DNA of 64,000 bases from Candidatus Saccharimonadota bacterium. Its GTDB lineage: Bacteria; Patescibacteriota; Saccharimonadia; Saccharimonadales; Saccharimonadaceae. Positions 44,348-53,620 of this stretch are shown here, one piece after another. Under the pieces are notes generated by a model. That model made no database searches. It saw only the letters and a program-made list of their open reading frames with translations, and was not told the origin of the DNA. Position 1 is the stretch's first letter; the number at the start of each line of letters is the position of its first letter. The stretch lies in assembly GCA_030528025.1 (NCBI GenBank), contig JAUMZP010000001.1, forward strand, positions 434,001 to 498,000, written 5' to 3'. The translations under genes were made by a program, and so were the position numbers.

Positions 44348-44388
44348 AAAAATCACCCGTTTTGCATGGACGGGTGATTTTTTATTTG
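44348..44388 (+). terminator. Terminator of the surface-protein gene
   Basis: AAATCACCCGT-TTTGCATGG-ACGGGTGATTT followed by TTTATTTG: an 11-base stem, just after the stop codon. Confidence 0.92.
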
Positions 44389-45623
44389 TTTGGTTTTTGA
44401 AAATAAATCATTGACCCAATATAAGCTGCGTTGTGTCCTCTTTTCTTTTTGATTGGCCTCATCTGTGGGATTGTAGAGTGAGTTACAGAGAAGTACTAAG
44501 CTTCTTTACCCTTCCTCTCGCTCGCTCTTAGGCTGTAAGGGGCTAGCCACGCATATGTGAGTGCATTCTGTCTGATCTGTCTGTGCTGGTATATTTTGCT
44601 GGAATAATAGAGAAAGGCAAGTAAACATATGTTTTACATCGTGGATTCTAGATGGTAACACGAGTAGTTTGATCGGTTTACTTCTCCTCAATAGAGGCTT
44701 AATACAGGCCACGTAACTAGCTTCTGTAGACATAGTCAGCTAATGATGACGGTATCCAAGATCTCCTCAAGGTATTCCATCTACACCTCCCCTACTCTAT
44801 CCTACTATACTCTTGGCCAGGAGATGCCTCCTACATGGTACGGGATCTTCATGCAGGCTGGGGCGATGGCTTCTCCTTGCTGAATAAGGCAACTGATGGG
44901 GCTGCGTAGCAACACACAAAACAAAGTAAGCAGTATGAGGATGCACTGAACACGCTCATTACTCATGTATCATGGTTGATATAGTACACAAACTAGGGTG
45001 AACAAATATACTACTCACCTGCTTTTTGTCTTATAACGCAAGATAAAATAGGCGATTTGCTATGACAGATAAGCTAAATATTATTGCAAAACATGGTATA
45101 TATACTTGATTTCCGGTAGAAAAGTGCTATTTTCGTTCTATAAATAAGATATATAATACCGGCGTTTATGCAAGTATAGTACACCATGTAATAAGGGAGT
45201 TTTGGTATAGTATTTGGTGGTGTTTTATGCTTGTGCTACTTTTTTGTCCAGCAGAATATCAGAGGTAGCGGGCTCATGTGACGCAAACATTTGTTCATGA
45301 TTTGTGCTTCGTATGATCTGAACATAAAAAACGAACAATATAATAATGGCGTTGCACATTGCGTGCAAATCTCTTTTCTCGCTCTTCCCTTTCGGTATTG
45401 GTTTGGTAGGATATATAAAATCCTACTACTTGAGATGGTCTCATCGGTATATTTATCGTACTTGAAGATATCTATCATTTGTCGCTCAGACAAAAAAGTA
45501 GGTCACAGAAATGTCGCTCGTGCTCTAGGGCTTAAGCGACCCCTCTTATACTTCTCCTCACTCGTCAAAGAGATAAAGAAGAGAATCGCAGATAGCTATA
45601 ACAAAAAGTTCCGAAGCCGATAC
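44389..45623. other. Gene-poor 1.2 kb region
   Basis: No convincing gene. One frame near 44805-44909 reads WPGDASYMVRDLHAGWGDGF and looks protein-like, so it could be the remnant of a lost gene. A 116-codon frame at 45291-45641 is AT-rich, has no ribosome site and overlaps the end of the next gene. No tRNA or clear terminator beyond 44388 is visible. Confidence 0.5.
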
Positions 45624-45641
45624 CTAATACCTAATACCTAA
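45621..45641. repeat. Seven-base tandem repeat at a gene end
   Basis: TACCTAA occurs three times in a row (45621-45641). It covers the last codons and stop of the minus-strand gene ending at 45624. Copy-number change here would alter the C-terminus. Confidence 0.85.
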
Positions 45642-46442
45642 TACATACTCCTTCACATCTAGCAGGCTAGCCGTTGCTGCCTGGAGGGGTGTCGCTGGAT
45701 TCCACATGGTGTAGGCGGCGATGCGCGTTGGCACAGTGCCCTGCCAGAGGGCCATTGGCTGCGACCATGGTGTTGATGTGACAATGCCGTGCTGAGCGAT
45801 GAGGATGGTATCGGCGTGGAAGGTGGCGAGGGTAAGTGGATAGGTGACGGTAAATTTGTGCAGCACCTCGACCAGCTGGAGCAGTGGCATCCGGAAGGTG
45901 AGGATCTTGGGGTAGTACAGGGTGCGAAGGAACTTTTGGACTTGTGAGAATGATGCAATGATAAGGATGTTTGACTGGCTGGCAAGCTGCGGGGCACTTG
46001 GCGTAAGCAAATCGACTGCGTCGCGACTGATGATGAGTGGTGTGGTGGTGTGGCTCACGAGCTTTTCATAGACAATGGCGGTCTGGCTGTTGCGGCCTGC
46101 ATCGCCAATGAGGAGGAGTGCGTCGGCCCAGCCAGTGAGGGCTTGCAGCTCTGGCCAGGCTTCGCTACCCAGGCTGCCGCTGCTGTTGCTTGCGGCAAAA
46201 ATCGTATCTGTCACGCTGGCAGGAATAGTGCCACGCAGGGCATCTGGCAGCACTACGCGCGCCTGCCCTACCCCTGTAGTGAGCGCAGTGGTATAGCTAT
46301 GTTCGATAGCACGAAAGCTCAGCCGGTTGCCGCCAATAATACCCAGCTTGCCTGCTTGCGCCCGCTGCTGCGGCTTATTCCAGGCGATGTCTGGGTAGAG
46401 CGGTTTGGCTGGCGTTTGCTGCTGCCAGTAAGGGATGTTCAT
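45624..46442 (-). CDS. YjeF/NnrD-like ribokinase-fold protein, divergent
   Basis: 272 residues. GKLGIIGGNRLSFRAIEHSY and the following GQARVVLPDALR resemble the start of the ADP-dependent NAD(P)HX dehydratase (NnrD/YjeF C-terminal) fold, and DALLLIGDAGRNSQTAI fits its middle. The late GGDVL/GTGD-type catalytic motif is not visible, so activity is uncertain. Alternatively it is another member of the ribokinase-like family. GAGGTGACTGCGT precedes the ATG. The last codons lie in the TACCTAA tandem repeat. Confidence 0.6.
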   Translation of the reverse strand: MNIPYWQQQTPAKPLYPDIAWNKPQQRAQAGKLGIIGGNRLSFRAIEHSYTTALTTGVGQARVVLPDALRGTIPASVTDTIFAASNSSGSLGSEAWPELQALTGWADALLLIGDAGRNSQTAIVYEKLVSHTTTPLIISRDAVDLLTPSAPQLASQSNILIIASFSQVQKFLRTLYYPKILTFRMPLLQLVEVLHKFTVTYPLTLATFHADTILIAQHGIVTSTPWSQPMALWQGTVPTRIAAYTMWNPATPLQAATASLLDVKEYVLGIRY

Positions 46443-46645
46443 ACGCAGTCACCTCGCTCTGACGGACGGAGATAATACAGGGAGAAAATACTCAGCATAG
46501 AGTTATTATACCGCGAAGGAGGTGGTGCTTGCTATGCATTGCTGCTTGAAGTGATGTCTTGCTTGCTATTAGTGAGCCGCGATCTTTAATGTACAGTGTC
46601 GAGGCACTGGCGCATTCTGGGAGCGAGTAGAAAGACGTGAAAGAG

Positions 46646-46846
46646 AAAAACCCAACCTAGGAGCTCTATATACTCCAGTAAGAGTAGTGCTGACGACTAG
46701 GTTGGGTATAGATAGGAGGTAGGAGGTTAGAGCGCAGAGGGTGCGCAAACGTGTGCTTGTGCACCCTCTGCTGGTTGTTCATCCGTCGAGCATGGGGATT
46801 CACCTTCTTCCTCTTCTGGGCTCGCCTCTCGCCAGATGACGAGAAG
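46646..46846 (-). ncRNA. Probable small structured RNA
   Basis: It has its own promoter (46851-46879, shared family). An internal hairpin GCAGAGGGTGC/GCACCCTCTGC (46734-46771) is followed by an intrinsic terminator, AACCCAACCTAG paired with CTAGGTTGGGTT and a T run (46646-46707). It may also encode a 38-residue peptide (46666-46782, MNNQQRVHKHTFAHPLRS...), but the frame crosses both hairpins. A four-codon frame ending in ATGA precedes it after AAGGTG. The RNA reading is more likely than the peptide. Confidence 0.6.
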
Positions 46847-46850
46847 CTAA

Positions 46851-46879
46851 TATGTATCAATATATGAGAGGTGCGTCAA
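46851..46879 (-). promoter_or_regulatory. Promoter, shared family (copy 3)
   Basis: Minus strand TTGACG (46874-46879), a 17-base spacer containing CTCATATATTGA, and TACATA (46851-46856), running into TTAGCTTCTCG. It is very like copies 1 and 2. Confidence 0.75.
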
Positions 46880-46917
46880 GGTTTGTGCGCTATCGCGTCC
46901 TTAGTTATAACCTTAGT

Positions 46918-47745
46918 CTACGCTATCACTTCATCTAGTGTAATACTGACCGGGCAGTGGTCGCTGCCCATTTGGCTGGCGTGGATGTGGGCGCTGGTGA
47001 TACGCGGGGCGATTGCCGCTGAAGCTAGCCAGTAGTCGATCCGCCAGCCTACGTTGCGAGCCCGGGCGTTAGCCCAGTGTGTCCACCAGGTGTAGGCATC
47101 GGTTTGGCCGGGGTGAGCAGCGCGGAAGGTGTCTATAAAGCCAGCGTCTAGGTAATGCTGGAAGCCAGCGCGCTCTTCGTCTGTAAAGCCGTGTTTGCCC
47201 CGGTTAGCGCGTGGGTTGGCAAGGTCTATCGGCTCGTGGGCGACGTTCATATCCCCGCAGTAGAGTACGGGCTTGGCCGGGCCGTAGTGGCCAGCCTCCA
47301 GCCCCTGTAGGTACGCCAGCATGCAGGGGTCCCAGGCCTTGGCGCGCAGGGCAAGCCGGCTTAAGTCCCCTTTGCTATTGGGCGTGTAGCAGGTCACCAG
47401 CCAAAAGCTGGCAAACTCCGCTGTAATGACGCGGCCTTCATCGTTTGGGCTGCCGTAACTATCTGCCGCGAGCTGGAACTGCTCTACCAGCTCGGCTGGC
47501 AGGCCATCGCGCCACTGCAGCGGTGCGGTTTTGCTAAAAACCGCCGTGCCGCTATAACCCTTCTTGGCTGCGCTATAAAAATGCTCGTGGTAGCCCGGCA
47601 GGTCAAGCTCCACCTGCTGGCGCTGCGCCTTCGTCTCTTGTAGGCATAGGATATCGGGGTTGTGCGCCACCATAAAGCGGGCAAATTCGCCCTTATTAAT
47701 CACTGCACGAATACCGTTGACGTTCCAGGAGTATAAGCTAGTCAT
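46918..47745 (-). CDS. xthA: Exodeoxyribonuclease III (AP endonuclease)
   Basis: Base-excision repair enzyme that cuts at abasic sites. Family residues are visible: SWNVNGIRA, LCLQETKAQ (metal-binding Glu), GYSGTAVFSK, CYTPNSKGDLSRL, YCGDMNVAHEPIDLANP, WRIDYWLAS and MGSDHCPVSI (catalytic Asp-His). It has 275 residues, the usual size. TATACT (47752-47757) lies 6 bases before the ATG at 47745, so the mRNA is probably leaderless. A single-gene unit. Confidence 0.97.
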   Translation of the reverse strand: MTSLYSWNVNGIRAVINKGEFARFMVAHNPDILCLQETKAQRQQVELDLPGYHEHFYSAAKKGYSGTAVFSKTAPLQWRDGLPAELVEQFQLAADSYGSPNDEGRVITAEFASFWLVTCYTPNSKGDLSRLALRAKAWDPCMLAYLQGLEAGHYGPAKPVLYCGDMNVAHEPIDLANPRANRGKHGFTDEERAGFQHYLDAGFIDTFRAAHPGQTDAYTWWTHWANARARNVGWRIDYWLASAAIAPRITSAHIHASQMGSDHCPVSITLDEVIA

Positions 47746-47786
47746 AAGGGTAGTATAGCAGATGGTATGACTATGTGGCGAGTGAG

Positions 47787-49040
47787 TTATCTTTTGTGGT
47801 ATTGCTCAATTACCTGCTGATATAGCTGCGCATAAGCAGTAGCAGTAGCCTGGGGTGATAGCTCGGTCAAAACGCTCTTTGTGCCATCAACGAGTTGCTG
47901 ATGATAAGCTGGCTCGGCAATCCGCTGCATGCCTGCTGCGAGGCTGGCAGTGTCGGGCTGGACGAGGAGGCTATTGCCCTGATTAAGACCAACGTCGAGC
48001 CGGTCATCGCAGTAGAGAATAGGAACGCCAACGACGAGAGACTCAGGGATAACAATCGGCTGATTATCAAAACGATACGAGGCAAGCACAAATACATCAG
48101 CGTCGCGCAAGAGTTGGACGATCGCCTTGCGGCCACCAACATGGCCAGTAAATATGATGTTGGGAGAGCCGTGTATAAGCCGAGCTAGTCTTTTGGATTC
48201 TGCCCCATCACCAACAATATAGAGCTCGCTCTGTGGGATAGCTGCTTGCTGGAAAGCTTGAATGATAACATCGAGGCGCTTTTCTTTGACGAGGCGGCTG
48301 ATGGTGATAAAGCGAATTTTACCGTCGTCGTTCTGGCGTTGGCGCTGAGTGGCCTGGGCATAGGCCTCAAACGTACGGTTATATCCTGTTGGTATAATTG
48401 CGCCAGGCAGGTCTACGCCATGTGCGGCAGCGCGAATATAGGCAGACATATAGTGCGATGGCGTAGTGGAGGCATCGACAGCGCGAGCGATGATCGCCTG
48501 AGTGTGCCAATCAAACCGGCCAATCCAGCTCTCGCTAGCAAGCTGTGGGGTGGCTGCGTGCTGGCCGCGTAAATGGCGCTGATGAATCCGAGCAGTTAGC
48601 AGTGCACAGAACCGAAACCCAAGGCTTGCAAAGAATGTGGGCACTGGCATTGTGTGTGAGCCAGCCATGTTGGTGTGAAAGGTATGGATGTGTGGGATGT
48701 GCTGAACTCGAGCTATTCTGGCTGCAAGCAGTAGTGCACCAGTGTCGGTTTGACTGTGGATGATGTCAAAATGATGCTCTTGGCTTATTGTTCGTGCTAC
48801 CCGACGAGAGGCATAGATAATGCGGGTATGGAGTGGTAATCCAGGAAACCGGAATGAAGCAACAGGCACAACTGTGGCATGCTCTGGCGTCTCAAGATCA
48901 GTCCGGGGAGCAATAAGAGTAACATGGTGGCCAAGCTGGGTAAGCTCCTCGATCTGAGTTTGGATTGATCGGCTCACACCGCTGGCTGAGGGGAACTTAT
49001 CGTCCAAGACAATAGCAACAGAGAGATGATTTGTACGCAT
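47787..49040 (-). CDS. GT4-family glycosyltransferase
   Basis: 417-residue retaining glycosyltransferase with the GT-B fold. The N-terminal acceptor half begins VAIVLDDKFPSASGVSRSIQ, with DIIHSQTDTGALLLA in the middle. The C-terminal donor half has ITISRLVKEKRLDVIIQAF, LYIVGDGAES, IFTGHVGG, and DVFVLASYRFDNQPIVIPES with the conserved Glu. The substrate is not readable; the arrangement resembles enzymes that glycosylate membrane lipids. A second one lies at 51050, so the two may act in sequence. Start at MRTNHLSVAIV (49040), where TGCTATACT lies 10 bases upstream. Confidence 0.9.
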   Translation of the reverse strand: MRTNHLSVAIVLDDKFPSASGVSRSIQTQIEELTQLGHHVTLIAPRTDLETPEHATVVPVASFRFPGLPLHTRIIYASRRVARTISQEHHFDIIHSQTDTGALLLAARIARVQHIPHIHTFHTNMAGSHTMPVPTFFASLGFRFCALLTARIHQRHLRGQHAATPQLASESWIGRFDWHTQAIIARAVDASTTPSHYMSAYIRAAAHGVDLPGAIIPTGYNRTFEAYAQATQRQRQNDDGKIRFITISRLVKEKRLDVIIQAFQQAAIPQSELYIVGDGAESKRLARLIHGSPNIIFTGHVGGRKAIVQLLRDADVFVLASYRFDNQPIVIPESLVVGVPILYCDDRLDVGLNQGNSLLVQPDTASLAAGMQRIAEPAYHQQLVDGTKSVLTELSPQATATAYAQLYQQVIEQYHKR

Positions 49041-49104
49041 AGTAGTATATAGTATAGCAGATAGTTGTACCAAGCTGAGGAATAACCTATAATAAGGGGT
49101 CGTT

Positions 49105-49947
49105 ATGAGGCATCAAACTATCCCAACATTGCAAGAGCTGCGCCAGACGCTTGGTTGCCAAGAAAAGACAGCTCAGGGAGTGTGCTGGTACGAATGCAAT
49201 ATTATGGCGGACAAAGCCGTGCTTATCTTCCATGGAGTGACGGGTGGCAAGATCGATATGATGCCGCTGGCTGAGCGATATGTAGGCTTTGGCTATGCAG
49301 TTTACGCTGTTGACTTGCCTGGGCACGGTGGCTCGGTACAGCCCGAGCTTCAGGACTATCAAGATCTCGGCCAGTGGTTTGCACATGTTGTGGCGCAGAT
49401 TGGCCGCACACCAGATCTGGTGATTGGTACGTCTTTTTCGGCCTCTGTAGTGTATTATGCAATGAGTACTGGCATTATCTCGCCCCAGACGAAGATTATC
49501 TTAGCCTGCCCTACCCCAGATACGACGAAACTGGCAGATATTTTACAAAAGCTGTCTAGTAAAGTACCAGAAAAAGTGGGTTGGGACGCCTACAACCTTA
49601 AAGTTGCTCAATATATACGGGTAGCAGCTGGCCTCAAGACACAGCGCCGCGATGCTCGGCAGTGGCTGCGCGAATCCGAAACCTACAAAAAGAACTCTCT
49701 AACGCTCAGAGATTCGGCAGTCCTTACTACACTTCTTTATAATCAAAGCCCCTATGCACATCACATACCACAAGAATGTCAGCGCAATATAACCGTCATC
49801 ATTGGCGGTAAGGACAATATTATCACATCGAAGACGCTTGATATCATGCATGATCTTCTGCCCGAGGCAGACTTTATATGCGCCCCGCAAGCTGGCCATT
49901 TACTACAGTTCGAGGCAGTTGAGAGCTACCCAGATGTCGCTCACTAA
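49105..49947 (+). CDS. Alpha/beta hydrolase
   Basis: 280 residues. HGVTGGKIDMMPLAERYVG, then AVDLPGHGGS, then the nucleophile elbow VIGTSFSAS with Ser110, and a late acid (GGKDNI) and His (PQAGHLLQFE) complete the fold. The substrate is unknown: lipase, esterase and acyltransferase roles are all possible. TATAAT lies 11 bases before the ATG, with AAGGGG in between. It is the first of two hydrolase-like genes in a row between the glycosyltransferases, which hints at lipid metabolism. Confidence 0.83.
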   Translation: MRHQTIPTLQELRQTLGCQEKTAQGVCWYECNIMADKAVLIFHGVTGGKIDMMPLAERYVGFGYAVYAVDLPGHGGSVQPELQDYQDLGQWFAHVVAQIGRTPDLVIGTSFSASVVYYAMSTGIISPQTKIILACPTPDTTKLADILQKLSSKVPEKVGWDAYNLKVAQYIRVAAGLKTQRRDARQWLRESETYKKNSLTLRDSAVLTTLLYNQSPYAHHIPQECQRNITVIIGGKDNIITSKTLDIMHDLLPEADFICAPQAGHLLQFEAVESYPDVAH

Positions 49948-50017
49948 TATATTATGGTACTCTACTTGACGTATTCTACATAGTGTAGTAAAACTAATAC
50001 AAAGGAGTGTAATACCT

Positions 50018-51023
50018 ATGAGAAAGCCAAACTACACTGGGCAGGATTTGCCGATCACACACAACACATATCACGATGGCAAGCTCGTTCGCCAAGAAGA
50101 CGGGACGATGAACCTCCAACCAACCTGGGGGGGGCGCGTACTAGACTACTTGAGACGCTGAAACAGCGCGAGCTACCCAATAACCTTGGTAAGGGTGCAC
50201 TTGTCCTGACGCAGATGGGCGAGGCATCAAGCGGTTTGACCGTTATATATGGTATGGGCTGGGCGGTAATGCGTATACAGAGGTAGCGCAGCAAGAAATG
50301 GCAGAAATTGCTTATACACTGCGAGACAAAGATGGCAAGATGCCTAATATTGTTACCACGCCAACTAGTGCTTTGCGTGAGCCAATTGCACACAAGATAG
50401 CGAAGGAAGGCAGGTTTGCGGCGTTGGCCGAAGAGGTCGCACCGGTTGTCGATAGAGTGGCAGTGGATAGCGATAAAGTTGTTGTGCTTGGTAACTCGTA
50501 TGGAGCACGCCTGGGTGCGGCAATGCCAGCTGCACTTGCAGAGCGTCAGAAGATTACTGAGATTGTTCTCGAGGATCCACCAAGTAGTTGCTGGTCACTT
50601 GGCAAGCTAGGCATTGCTGCAGCTCAGGGTATTGAAGCTATTAATATGCAGCGCTATATCAAGAATTCATACGATGTTGCTGCTCGTGAAGCCTGGGATC
50701 ATGTCAAAGACGCACCGGAGATTGCCCGACCACCTCTGGCGGTGCAGCTAAAAGATATCTCGGCGATGGCACAGACCACGGGCTTCAATCTCGATCTGCT
50801 CTCTGCAGTCGGTTCATTGCCTGAAGATACGCCAGTCACGCTGGTTTCGCCAGAACTGAGCCGGATGAATCGCAAAGGTGACGCAGCAAACCTGATGCAA
50901 TCAGTCAGTGAGCTCTATCCTAAGGCTGATTTGCGCGTGGCAGAAATTGGCGATAGCGCGCACAATGTAGTAGCTGGCAACCCAGCTTACTTTGGTAAGA
51001 TTCTCGAGCTTGGCCGCAAATAA
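50018..51023 (+). pseudogene. Alpha/beta-hydrolase-like gene with two frameshifts
   Basis: The frame starting at 50018 (MRKPNYTGQDLPITHNTY) ends at a stop near 50160, just after an eight-G run (50127-50134). One more G would lead into LLETLKQRELPNNLGKGALV, which is clearly protein-like. A second one-base loss near 50226 would then lead into IKRFDRYIWYGLGGNAYTEV and the long open frame from 50298. The last part has VVVLGNSYGARLGAAMP, a nucleophile elbow, and GDSAHNVVAGNP with a likely His. It could be decay, assembly errors in a homopolymer, or variation at the G run. A TTGACG promoter and AAGGAG precede 50018. Confidence 0.75.
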
Positions 51024-51049
51024 CAGAGAAGTATGCTATAATAATAGCT

Positions 51050-52312
51050 ATGAAAATCGGAATCTTTATTGATGACTATTTGCCATCAGTCCATGGCGTG
51101 GCGACATCCACGGTTAATTTGAGGCAGGCGCTTGAGGCGCTGGGCCATGAGGTCTATATTGTTGCGCCAAAGTGCGAAGGCTATGACGATCACGATGACC
51201 ATGTCATTCGCCTGCCATCGTCGAAGAACTATGTCTTCGATAAGCGCGAGACGGCAGTCATCTACCCTGGCCTAGCCAAGAAGCTGGATGACTACCAGTT
51301 CGACATCGTCCACAGCCAAATGCAATTCTATATGGGTGTGCTGGCCCACAGTGTAGCCAAGCGGCAGCGGATCCCTCATGTCACGACGATCCACACGCTC
51401 TATAGCGAGCTGATCGACGACTATCCATTTATGGTAACGGCTGGGGTGATTGCGCTCTCAGTCGCCTTCCCTGTTGTCTTTCGGACGAAGCCGATCTTGC
51501 CAATTACCTCGCGCGAACAGCTCCATGGTATGGGTAAGAGTGCGATCCGTGACATGTTGTCTCGTCAGGGGTGGCGTCTTACTGCGGCGTTTGCTAACCA
51601 GTGCGATGCTTGCATCTCGCCATCGCAACACCTGGCCAAGATACTGGTGGAGGACGGCGGTCTAACGACGCCGTGTCATGTCTTCCCGAATGGCATCAAC
51701 ACCCAGCGTTATCACGATGCTTCGGCGGCAGATTCGCCTATCGCAAAGGGCCCAGACGATAAATTTATTATCTCGGTGGCGCGCCTGAGTCCTGAGAAGC
51801 GCCAGCAGGCACTTGTCGAAGCTCTGCCGTATATTCTAGATGAGAACGTGAAGCTCGTGCTAGTTGGTGGTGGCCCATACGAGGCAGAGCTGCGCGCCTG
51901 TGCCGAGCGGCTTGGCGTGGCAGAGCGGGTAATCTTTACGGGTATGCAACCCAGCGATGCAGTAGCCGCGCTGCTCAAGCAAGCCGATGTCTTCTCGCTC
52001 GCATCATACCACTTTGACAACCAACCAATGACCTTCCTCGAGGCGGCGTCAAGCGGCCTGCCGATCGTCTACTGTGATGAACGTATGACTGAGGGCTTGA
52101 CCAAGAAAAATGCAATTTTGACCGATGGGATTGAGGGCGAAGACTTTGCCAAGGTCTTCAACGATCTCTTTACTCACTCTGATAAGCTCGAGCAATTGTC
52201 TCGTGGTTCACTGAGGGTAGCGCGCCAGTTTGATTCTGTGACGATGGCGAAGAAAGTTGTAGCGCTGTATGAGTCGCTCATTGCCAGCCATAATGCGCTT
52301 GAAGAAGAGTAG
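51050..52312 (+). CDS. GT4-family glycosyltransferase
   Basis: 420 residues, GT-B fold. The N-terminus MKIGIFIDDYLPSVHGVATS is close to diacylglycerol glucosyltransferases. DIVHSQMQFYMGVLA and TTIHTLYSELI are in the acceptor half. The donor half has ISVARLSPEKRQQALVEALP, LVLVGGGPYEAEL, IFTGMQP and DVFSLASYHFDNQPMTFLEA with the conserved Glu. TATAAT (51037-51042) is 7 bases before the ATG, so it is probably leaderless, and a terminator follows. A glycolipid-synthase role is plausible, not shown. Confidence 0.92.
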   Translation: MKIGIFIDDYLPSVHGVATSTVNLRQALEALGHEVYIVAPKCEGYDDHDDHVIRLPSSKNYVFDKRETAVIYPGLAKKLDDYQFDIVHSQMQFYMGVLAHSVAKRQRIPHVTTIHTLYSELIDDYPFMVTAGVIALSVAFPVVFRTKPILPITSREQLHGMGKSAIRDMLSRQGWRLTAAFANQCDACISPSQHLAKILVEDGGLTTPCHVFPNGINTQRYHDASAADSPIAKGPDDKFIISVARLSPEKRQQALVEALPYILDENVKLVLVGGGPYEAELRACAERLGVAERVIFTGMQPSDAVAALLKQADVFSLASYHFDNQPMTFLEAASSGLPIVYCDERMTEGLTKKNAILTDGIEGEDFAKVFNDLFTHSDKLEQLSRGSLRVARQFDSVTMAKKVVALYESLIASHNALEEE

Positions 52313-52331
52313 ATTGATAGATGATGCCTAT

Positions 52332-52370
52332 TAAAAACTCACTACCGATTATGTAGTGAGTTTTGTTTTT
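52332..52370 (+). terminator. Terminator
   Basis: AAAACTCACTAC pairs with GTAGTGAGTTTT around CGATTAT and is followed by GTTTTT, after the glycosyltransferase. Confidence 0.9.
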
Positions 52371-52434
52371 CTCTAGTGTGTATAATGAGCCAAGTACTGC
52401 AGCTCGAAGAAACCTAGGCTCTCTCAAGATTCTA

Positions 52435-52914
52435 CTAGCGATACTGCCGCACCGCTCGTCGCTGCTCTCGCTCTACATCGCGGCGTTTGATGGTTTCGCG
52501 CTTGTCGTAGCGTTTCTTACCCTTACCGAGGGCAATGACGAGCTTAATGTAGCGGCCACTGGTGAGGAGCTTCGTGGGGACGATGGTATAGCCGTCCTTC
52601 TTGCGAGCAGTGAGTTGCTCGATCTGCCGCCGCTTCGCTAGGAGTTTGCGTGCACTGGTGCTGACTGTTCGGGCGTTTGGTTGGCCCTGCTCGTTGTGGC
52701 GCAGCGAGAAGCTGGCGTTATTGAGCCACAGCTCGCTGTTGCGAATCGTCACATATGCCCCCTTGAGCTGCACATGGCCCTCGCGCGCGGCGCGGACCTC
52801 TAGGCCAGTCAGGCTTATGCCGACCACTATGTCGTCGCTCAGTTCATAATCAAACCGCGCGCGGCGATTGACAATAGCTGGTACTGGCGGCTTGGTAGTA
52901 TGTGATTTGCTCAT
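52435..52914 (-). CDS. smpB: SmpB, tmRNA-binding protein
   Basis: Partner of tmRNA in rescue of stalled ribosomes. The 159-residue sequence has the SmpB core: RFDYELSDDIVVGISLTGLEV, ELWLNNASFSL, RKLLAKRRQIEQL, GYTIVPTKLL and VIALGKGKKRYDKRETIKRR, the last being the basic C-terminal tail that enters the ribosome. TACAAT lies 11 bases before the ATG. The tmRNA gene itself is not visible in this window. Convergent with the glycosyltransferase at 51050. Confidence 0.96.
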   Translation of the reverse strand: MSKSHTTKPPVPAIVNRRARFDYELSDDIVVGISLTGLEVRAAREGHVQLKGAYVTIRNSELWLNNASFSLRHNEQGQPNARTVSTSARKLLAKRRQIEQLTARKKDGYTIVPTKLLTSGRYIKLVIALGKGKKRYDKRETIKRRDVEREQRRAVRQYR

Positions 52915-53033
52915 ACGTCTCTTCTATTGTAGCAGATGCGGTGGTATGTGAGGACACGAAGGTGATAAATTTGGGCTTGGGCAAGCCAAGAGATCATCGT
53001 CTAGCAGGTAGCATGCCCTCCGGGGGGTTATAC

Positions 53034-53456
53034 CTACTCGTAGTCGTTGAGAGTGGCATCGATACCAAGATAGCGAAAGTACTGCTGGACATCTGCGAGC
53101 CCTCCGCCCGACTTAATAATAATGCGGCAATCTTGCAAGAGCCAACTCGCGTTATTGTAGCCGTAATTACATAGTGGGTCGAGATGCTCGTTGATATAGC
53201 TCATCGTGAGAGGAGAAAACTCTACGGCAGGGTTCTCTGGGCCTTGCTGGTCGAGAATGGCATTAGTTGTGTCTAGCAGTCTATCGCGCTGGTGGTGTGG
53301 TGCATTGAACTGGGATATGAGCTTGGTGTGCATATCTTCGGAGGTTGGGCTTGAGTTGCTCTTTGCTTCAAGTGTAAAAAGTGGCCTCTGGGTATATGTG
53401 TCAACACCCTCTCGTGTGCTTGCAGAATATTGCTGAGAATTTTCCATGTATGACAT
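53034..53456 (-). CDS. Hypothetical protein, about 140 residues
   Basis: Unrecognised, soluble, without signal or membrane segment. It reads MSYMENSQQYSAST at the start and ends FRYLGIDATLNDYE. The composition is polar and plausible for a protein, and the middle has ALNWDM-free helical stretches such as RDRLLDTTNAILDQQ. Several close ATGs (53465, 53456, 53447) could be the start. No clear Shine-Dalgarno site is seen; the nearest -10-like box is weak. It lies between smpB and the divergent ABC-F gene. Function unknown. Confidence 0.5.
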   Translation of the reverse strand: MSYMENSQQYSASTREGVDTYTQRPLFTLEAKSNSSPTSEDMHTKLISQFNAPHHQRDRLLDTTNAILDQQGPENPAVEFSPLTMSYINEHLDPLCNYGYNNASWLLQDCRIIIKSGGGLADVQQYFRYLGIDATLNDYE

Positions 53457-53620
53457 AACTAACAATCATTCCTATTGTTTCTTTTCTAGCGTGTCTGCAG
53501 ACCATTATACCGCTAAATGTATGGAAAGAATGTCGTAAAAATAACAGAATAATAATGCGGAGTGTTCAACTTACTCCCCTGCCCGCAAAGGATATAATTC
53601 GCCATGCTATAATATCCCCT

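Noticed and set aside
45291-45641. 116-codon plus-strand frame
   Set aside because: AT-rich, no start signal, overlaps the end and the tandem repeat of the convergent gene.
50127-50134. Programmed frameshift or simple phase variation at the G run
   Set aside because: A second frameshift about 95 bases later is needed, so the G run alone cannot switch the gene on.
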